Shown: one piece after another, positions 24,169 to 28,617 of the stretch
Numbering within the stretch: the stretch's first letter is position 1
Layout of the letters: the number at the start of each line of letters is the position of its first letter
From: Marinospirillum sp.
Lineage (GTDB): Bacteria; Pseudomonadota; Gammaproteobacteria; Pseudomonadales; Halomonadaceae
Direction: 5' to 3'
Length of the DNA: 28,617 nucleotides
Assembly: GCA_007119985.1 (NCBI GenBank)
Contig: SKOQ01000074.1
Location: 1 to 28,617, forward strand
Made by a program: the position numbers and the translations under genes
The notes under the pieces: generated by a model
Database searches by the model: none
What the model saw: only the letters and a program-made list of their open reading frames with translations
What the model was told of the DNA's origin: nothing

Positions 24169-24405
24169 CTAGCTCTCATCTTCATCTTGAGCCGGCAGAC
24201 GAACATTCCGTGATGGAACCACTGTTGAGATCGCGTGCTTATAGACCATCTGACTAACGGTATTGCGCAGCAAGATCACAAACTGGTCAAAGGATTCAAT
24301 TTGACCTTGCAGCTTGATGCCGTTCACCAGAAAAATCGATACAGGAACACGCTCTTTACGCAATAAATTCAAATAAGGATCTTGTAGTGTTTGCCCTTTA
24401 GACAT
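24169..24405 (-). CDS. hfq: RNA chaperone Hfq
   Basis: The 78-residue protein holds a complete Sm core: KGQTLQDPYLNLLRKERVPV (proximal-face Q8 and rim R16/R17 equivalents), NGIKLQGQIESFDQFVILL (Sm1), and the YKHAISTVVPS Sm2 motif. The C-terminus is only RNVRLPAQDEDES, against about 30 further residues in E. coli, so the disordered linker is missing while an acidic tip remains. GAAGGGAG lies 6 bases before the ATG. It hexamerises and matches small RNAs to mRNAs. An A-rich leader precedes it, and a TATAAT overlaps the end of miaA upstream. Confidence 0.99.
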   Translation of the reverse strand: MSKGQTLQDPYLNLLRKERVPVSIFLVNGIKLQGQIESFDQFVILLRNTVSQMVYKHAISTVVPSRNVRLPAQDEDES

Positions 24406-24430
24406 TCTTTTCTCCCTTCAATAATGTAAA

Positions 24431-24450
24431 GTTTTTTTTGATTTTTTTAG
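24431..24450 (-). promoter_or_regulatory. A-rich 5' leader of hfq
   Basis: The hfq transcript would contain A8 (complement of 24432-24439) and A7 (complement of 24442-24448), split by UC, about 25-45 bases before the start codon. The distal face of Hfq binds A-rich (ARN) tracts, and E. coli hfq is known to repress its own translation through leader sites. Autoregulation here is inferred. Confidence 0.45.
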
Positions 24451-24473
24451 CCTTGCCAAACCGAGACTCGATC

Positions 24474-24479
24474 ATTATA
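24474..24479 (-). promoter_or_regulatory. Consensus -10 element TATAAT for hfq, overlapping the miaA stop
   Basis: A perfect TATAAT on the minus strand (24479-24474) overlaps the miaA TAA stop, 69 bases ahead of the hfq ATG. No good -35 is found at 16-18 bases (CAGCAA at 17) and there is no TG extension, so a promoter is plausible but not secure. Internal hfq promoters are known in E. coli. Confidence 0.45.
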
Positions 24480-25431
24480 GCGCTGTCTGTCTTGCTTTGC
24501 TGATAAAGTCAGCGGCCTGTTTTTGTACCTGATCAAGCAGTTGAGGATGCTGACTCTCTTGCCAGATCAAGCCAGACCAAGAGCGCATCCATGTCAGCTG
24601 ACGCTTGGCCAGTTGTCGTGTTGCCGCCTTAGCTTTCTCATGCAGCTCAGCCAAGCCGAAGTCACCATCGAGGTACTGCCAGACTTGACGATACCCGACC
24701 GCACGCATCGAGGGTAGATCTAAATGCAAATCCGCTCGACGACGCAAGGCTTCGACCTCTTCAATCAATCCCTGTTCCATCATCAGATCCCATCTTTGGC
24801 CAATCCGCTGATGAAGAAAAGCACGATCAGCAGGCGCGAGACCTAACTGCAGCACCTGCCAAGGAAAGGGCTCCGCTTGCTGTTCTTGCCATAACTGGCT
24901 ACGGGTCTTGCCTGTCAACTGCCACAACTCCAAGGCGCGCACGGTACGCTGTGGATCATGGCAAGAGATTTTTGCCGCCGATTCAGGGTCGAGTTGCTGT
25001 AGACGCGCATGCAAGGCCACGCAGCCTTGTTCTGCTAGCTCCGCTTCTAATGCAGCCCGTATTTCAGGATCGGCAGCCGGTAGATCCGCCTCACCTGCCA
25101 GCAGTCGTTGAAAATACAAGGCCGTCCCACCTACCAGCAAAGGCACACGCCCAGCGGCGGTAATGGCCTCCATCTCCGCTAAGGCATCGCGGCGAAAATC
25201 GCCCGCAGAGTAGCTTTTTGCCGGATCACGAATATCCAACAAGCGATGAGGTGCAATCGCCAGCGTGGCCGCATCTGGCTTGGCTGTGCCGATATCCATC
25301 TGACGATACACCAGCGCCGAATCCACACTAATGATGTCACAAGGCAAGGTTTGTACAAGGCGCACGGCCAGGTCTGTTTTTCCGGAAGCCGTGGGGCCCA
25401 TCAGAAAAATAGCGGGGGGAAAAGCTGGCAT
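24475..25431 (-). CDS. miaA: tRNA dimethylallyltransferase
   Basis: The 318-residue enzyme (E. coli MiaA has 316) transfers a dimethylallyl group to A37 of tRNAs reading U-starting codons; the substrate DMAPP comes from the MEP pathway that includes Dxr. The P-loop GPTASGKT is at residues 12-19. DIISVDSALVYRQMDIGTAKP, HRLLDIRDP and GGTALYFQRLL follow, and the C-terminal QLAKRQLTWMRSW is conserved. The ATG overlaps the mutL stop by one base (TAATG), so translation is likely coupled. Confidence 0.98.
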   Translation of the reverse strand: MPAFPPAIFLMGPTASGKTDLAVRLVQTLPCDIISVDSALVYRQMDIGTAKPDAATLAIAPHRLLDIRDPAKSYSAGDFRRDALAEMEAITAAGRVPLLVGGTALYFQRLLAGEADLPAADPEIRAALEAELAEQGCVALHARLQQLDPESAAKISCHDPQRTVRALELWQLTGKTRSQLWQEQQAEPFPWQVLQLGLAPADRAFLHQRIGQRWDLMMEQGLIEEVEALRRRADLHLDLPSMRAVGYRQVWQYLDGDFGLAELHEKAKAATRQLAKRQLTWMRSWSGLIWQESQHPQLLDQVQKQAADFISKARQTAL

Positions 25432-27338
25432 TAGCGCCCTCTTAGAAAAAGTTGATCTAAATCCTTCATGCTCAATTGATACCAGGTTGGGCGACCGTGG
25501 TTACATTGATCACTGCGTTCGGTGCTTTCCATTTGACGTAGGAGCGCATTCATCTCGGCTAGGCTCAGCTGATGGCCTGCTCTGACTGAGGTATGGCAGG
25601 CGAGCGTCGCCAGCACTTCATTGATGGCGGCCTCCAGCTGATGACTGGTGCCAAAGCGCGCCAATTCCTCCAGCAGGGCAATCACCAGAGGCTCAAAACC
25701 TCGTTCTTGCCGGAGCAAAGCAGGAAGGCAACGCACCGCGAGCGTATCAGGACCCAGCACCGCCAGCTCCACACCCAGATCAGCCAAGATCGCCTGCTGC
25801 TCTTGCGCGACCTGCACCAGTTCCTCTGTCACGGAAAGACTTTGCGGCACTAATAAAGGCTGGGCGACGAGGGGGCGTTCCAGCCAACCTTGCTTGAGGC
25901 GCTCATAGGTCATACGTTCATGCGCAGCATGCATATCCACCACCACCAAACCCTGCTGATTCTGCGCCAGAATATAAATGCCATGTAACTGCGCCAGCGC
26001 ATAACCCAGAGGTGGCAGGGTGTTGGCCGCAGGCGGCTGAATCGTGGGCGGCGCGGTTTCTTGTACCGCAGCGGTCGCAGGCTCCGCAAGAGCGGCATAA
26101 AAGGCCAAGGTGCTGCCATCAGCTGTAGGCGATGGGCGCTGTACCGGCGCGCTTTCTCGCACCTGAAGGCTGAGCGCTGACTGTTCACTCAGCGTCGGCC
26201 AAGGCGTCGGTGCAGCAGCAGGTGAGGTACTGCTGTGCAACAAGCTATCAGCCGCCTGCTGGCTCGATGGCTCAACCGACAGAGACTCCTGTCCGATCAA
26301 GGCACCCGACAAGCGCTTATGAAGGCTGGAAAAGATAAAATCATGCACCCAGCGCCCATCACGAAAACGCACTTCATGCTTGGTGGGATGCACGTTCACA
26401 TCCACCACACGCGGGTCGAGTTCGAGATAGAGCACAAACACCGGATGACGACCAGAATAGAGCACATCTTTATACGCCTGACGCACCGCATGTGCCACCA
26501 GCTTATCGCGTACCGCCCGACCATTCACAAAGAAATACTGACGATCCGCTTGCGCGCGTGCATAGACCGGCAGGCCAACCCAGCCCCAGAGGCGAATCCC
26601 GCTGGCCTGCTGATCCAGCTGCAAGGATTGGCTTAAAAACTCACGCCCCAAGAGTTGTCCCAAACGGGCCGCGAGCGGTGGCGCATCCAACCCCTCCGAT
26701 GCCGCCAGAGCAGGCAGGCGATATAAATACTTATCCTGATGCTGGAGTGTAAAACCCACATCATGGCGCGATAAGGCCAAGCGGCGAAAGGTTTCTTCTA
26801 GATGATTGAGCTCTGTTCTTTCAGTGCGCAGAAACTTGCGTCTTGCCGGCGTATTGAAAAATAGATCACGCACCACCAAGCTTGTGCCCTGAGGATGGGG
26901 GGCTGGAGAAACCCGCGCCTGCATCTCGCGTCCTTCGGCCACCACACGCCAGCCTTGCGCGTCTTTGCTCGTCGCCGAGGTCAACTCAAGGCGTGAGACA
27001 GAACTGATCGAGGCCAGCGCCTCACCACGAAAACCCAGGCTAGAAACCCCCTCCAGATCATCCAGCGTGGTGATCTTGCTGGTGGCGTGACGCGCTAAGG
27101 CCAGTGGTAAATCCGCTTCAAAGATCCCCCGCCCATTATCCCGTACTTGCAGGCGCTTGATGCCGGCTTGATCGAGTTCAATATCGATTTGGGTGGCGCC
27201 AGCATCCAGGCTGTTTTCGACCAGCTCTTTCAATACTGACGCTGGCCGCTCTACCACCTCACCGGCGGCGATCTGGTTCGCGAGGCGAGGCGATAAAACA
27301 TGAATACCTTGGTTTAAGACATCAAGATTCTGGCTCAT
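25431..27338 (-). CDS. mutL: DNA mismatch repair protein MutL, endonuclease-type
   Basis: The 635-residue GHKL ATPase has ENSLDA at 41-46, DNGRGI at 67-72 and GFRGEALASI near 102-111 in the N-terminal ATPase domain. A proline/alanine/serine-rich linker covers about 345-440. The C-terminal dimerisation domain carries DMHAAHERMTYE at 468-479, which fits the endonuclease motif DQHA(X)2E(X)4E with Met for Gln, plus ACHTSVRAG near 580 and CNHGRP near 612. E. coli MutL lacks these motifs and relies on MutH, whereas Pseudomonas MutL has them. ATG at 27338 overlaps the amiB stop by four bases, with AAGGA ten bases upstream. Confidence 0.98.
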   Translation of the reverse strand: MSQNLDVLNQGIHVLSPRLANQIAAGEVVERPASVLKELVENSLDAGATQIDIELDQAGIKRLQVRDNGRGIFEADLPLALARHATSKITTLDDLEGVSSLGFRGEALASISSVSRLELTSATSKDAQGWRVVAEGREMQARVSPAPHPQGTSLVVRDLFFNTPARRKFLRTERTELNHLEETFRRLALSRHDVGFTLQHQDKYLYRLPALAASEGLDAPPLAARLGQLLGREFLSQSLQLDQQASGIRLWGWVGLPVYARAQADRQYFFVNGRAVRDKLVAHAVRQAYKDVLYSGRHPVFVLYLELDPRVVDVNVHPTKHEVRFRDGRWVHDFIFSSLHKRLSGALIGQESLSVEPSSQQAADSLLHSSTSPAAAPTPWPTLSEQSALSLQVRESAPVQRPSPTADGSTLAFYAALAEPATAAVQETAPPTIQPPAANTLPPLGYALAQLHGIYILAQNQQGLVVVDMHAAHERMTYERLKQGWLERPLVAQPLLVPQSLSVTEELVQVAQEQQAILADLGVELAVLGPDTLAVRCLPALLRQERGFEPLVIALLEELARFGTSHQLEAAINEVLATLACHTSVRAGHQLSLAEMNALLRQMESTERSDQCNHGRPTWYQLSMKDLDQLFLRGR

Positions 27339-28617
27339 GAAGCGGGAATCCTTAAACGCTGCCCAACTTGAATCACATCATTGCTTAACCCGTTTAAGCG
27401 GCGTAACTCTCCGATATCCACACCATTGCGCCGCGCAATTTCTGACAGGGTATCCCCTCGGCGAATCACATAATCACGCGCAGGAGATTCTTGTGCTGCC
27501 AAAAGGGTGTTGGGTGGCGGATGATCACGAAAATACTCTTGGATACCCTGTGCAATCTGGCGTGCCATCTGGCGTTGATATTGGCGATCACGCAGCCGCT
27601 GCTCTTCTTGCGGATTCGAGATAAACCCCGCTTCGATCAACATCGAAGGCAGATCAGGCGAGCGCAACACCAGAAAATTAGCCTGCTCCACATTGCGTTT
27701 ATGCAAACGATTCACCTGTGCCATCTGGTTAAGCACACGCCCGCCTGCGTTGAGGCTTTCTGACAGGGTCGCAGTCATCGATAGATCCACCAACACGTTC
27801 GCCAGCACTTCATCCTTATCATCTAGCGTGAGCAAACCTTCAACACCACCAATCAAATCCGCCCGATTTTCTGCATCTGCCAGCCAGCGCGCGGATTCAG
27901 AAGTTGCCCCACGCTGAGAAAGCACATAAACAGACGAGCCGCGTGGCTGAGGTGAGCGATAGGCATCCGCATGGATCGAGACAAAAAGATCAGCTCGCGC
28001 CTCACGCGCTATTTCGACCCGTTGACGCAACCCAACATAGTAATCACCGGTTCGCGTCAGGACGGTCTCAAACGCAGGATCAGCATCCAAAAGACGCGCG
28101 ACCTCCTGCGCGATCGCAAAGACCACCAGTTTTTCACGCGTTCCAGCTGGCCCGATCGCGCCTGGATCTTCACCGCCGTGTCCTGGATCGATCGCGACCA
28201 CGATCCGTCGTGGATCACGCCCCCGCTGTGCCTGCCGCGCAACACTGGCGGCACGCTGGGTTGGTGACACCTGATCCGGCATCACCAGATCCACCACTAG
28301 GCGATGCCCATACTGCTGATTCGGGCGCAATAAAAAGCTGCGCGGCTGTACGTCTTGCGACAAATCCAAGACCACACGCAGATGATGCTGGTCACGCACC
28401 GCAGAGCGTACCCGCTGAATTGGCGTGCCATCAAGGCTTGGGCTAAGCGGGCTATTCAAACGCACCTGCTGCATATCAATGACCAACCGGCGCGGGTTCT
28501 CCAACATAAAGACCCGATGCTGAATCGGGCCATTTAAATCAAAAACCAATCGCGTATGATCGGGCGCTGGCCAGACACGCAAACCTTCAATACGCTGCTG
28601 GGCTTGTAGGCTGGTCG
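27335..28617 (-). CDS. amiB: N-acetylmuramoyl-L-alanine amidase, AmiB/AmiC type (partial, N-terminus outside window)
   Basis: The frame is open to the window edge, giving 426 residues; the start codon and signal peptide are missing. The visible part begins inside an AMIN domain (RVWPAPDHTRLVFDLNGP), which localises such enzymes to septal peptidoglycan. The Amidase_3 zinc domain follows, with AIDPGHGGEDPG, VSIHADAY and LIEAGFISNPQEE carrying the zinc ligands and catalytic Glu. The C-terminus is a LysM peptidoglycan-binding repeat (YVIRRGDTLSEIARRNGV). These enzymes split daughter-cell walls and are activated by EnvC/NlpD-type LytM proteins. I use amiB because of the amiB-mutL-miaA-hfq order; tools may call it amiC. 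A TTG at 28582 should not be taken as the start, since homology continues upstream of it. Confidence 0.95.
   Translation of the reverse strand, partial: TSLQAQQRIEGLRVWPAPDHTRLVFDLNGPIQHRVFMLENPRRLVIDMQQVRLNSPLSPSLDGTPIQRVRSAVRDQHHLRVVLDLSQDVQPRSFLLRPNQQYGHRLVVDLVMPDQVSPTQRAASVARQAQRGRDPRRIVVAIDPGHGGEDPGAIGPAGTREKLVVFAIAQEVARLLDADPAFETVLTRTGDYYVGLRQRVEIAREARADLFVSIHADAYRSPQPRGSSVYVLSQRGATSESARWLADAENRADLIGGVEGLLTLDDKDEVLANVLVDLSMTATLSESLNAGGRVLNQMAQVNRLHKRNVEQANFLVLRSPDLPSMLIEAGFISNPQEEQRLRDRQYQRQMARQIAQGIQEYFRDHPPPNTLLAAQESPARDYVIRRGDTLSEIARRNGVDIGELRRLNGLSNDVIQVGQRLRIPAS

Noticed and set aside
1..28617. Search for a mobile element, CRISPR array, defence system or biosynthetic cluster
   Set aside because: All substantial open frames are housekeeping genes or antisense shadows; no direct-repeat arrays, transposase motifs or attachment-site duplications were seen.

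Overview
The window is an ordinary, gene-dense stretch of a gammaproteobacterial chromosome. Protein lengths, catalytic residues and gene order resemble Pseudomonas and the Oceanospirillales rather than the enterics: HisZ is present, MutL carries the endonuclease motif, and the amidase ends in LysM. The genus cannot be named from sequence alone. No tRNA, rRNA, insertion sequence, prophage, CRISPR array or toxin-like cassette was seen. Nearly every base lies in a recognisable housekeeping gene, and I did not find an undescribed multi-gene system.

Layout, left to right. (1) 1-2245, minus strand: glnD (3' part cut off by the window edge) lies downstream of map. (2) 2246-2566: a divergent spacer with a promoter-like element that reads the same on both strands, followed by a long structured leader for rpsB. 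(3) 2567-17147, plus strand: rpsB-tsf, terminator, pyrH-frr, terminator, then uppS-cdsA-dxr-rseP-bamA-ompH(skp)-lpxD-fabZ-lpxA-lpxB-rnhB. This is the classical translation / nucleotide / isoprenoid / outer-membrane assembly / lipid A supercluster. (4) 17158-28617, minus strand, read right to left: amiB (5' end cut off) -mutL-miaA-hfq-hflX-hflK-hflC, terminator, hisZ-purA, terminator, cmoM. The two blocks meet tail to tail with only 10 bases between rnhB and cmoM. In E. coli rnhB is followed by dnaE and the hfq block is far away, so this junction is a lineage-specific arrangement.

Functional logic. The plus-strand block makes ribosomal protein S2, EF-Ts and ribosome recycling factor. It also makes UMP kinase, MEP-pathway Dxr and UppS (undecaprenyl carrier), CdsA (phospholipid precursor), RseP (sigma-E stress protease), BamA and Skp (outer-membrane protein folding), and LpxD, LpxA, LpxB and FabZ (lipid A and fatty acids). 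The minus-strand block combines cell-wall splitting (AmiB), mismatch repair (MutL), tRNA modification (MiaA, CmoM), RNA chaperoning (Hfq), ribosome rescue (HflX), membrane-protease control (HflKC), and histidine and purine synthesis (HisZ, PurA).

The observations most worth checking are the symmetric map/rpsB promoter, the rpsB leader with two mutually exclusive hairpins, an unusually high GATC density beside a MutH-independent type MutL, the A-rich hfq leader, the very short Hfq with its acidic tip on the core, and several unexplained hairpins between genes of the envelope cluster.
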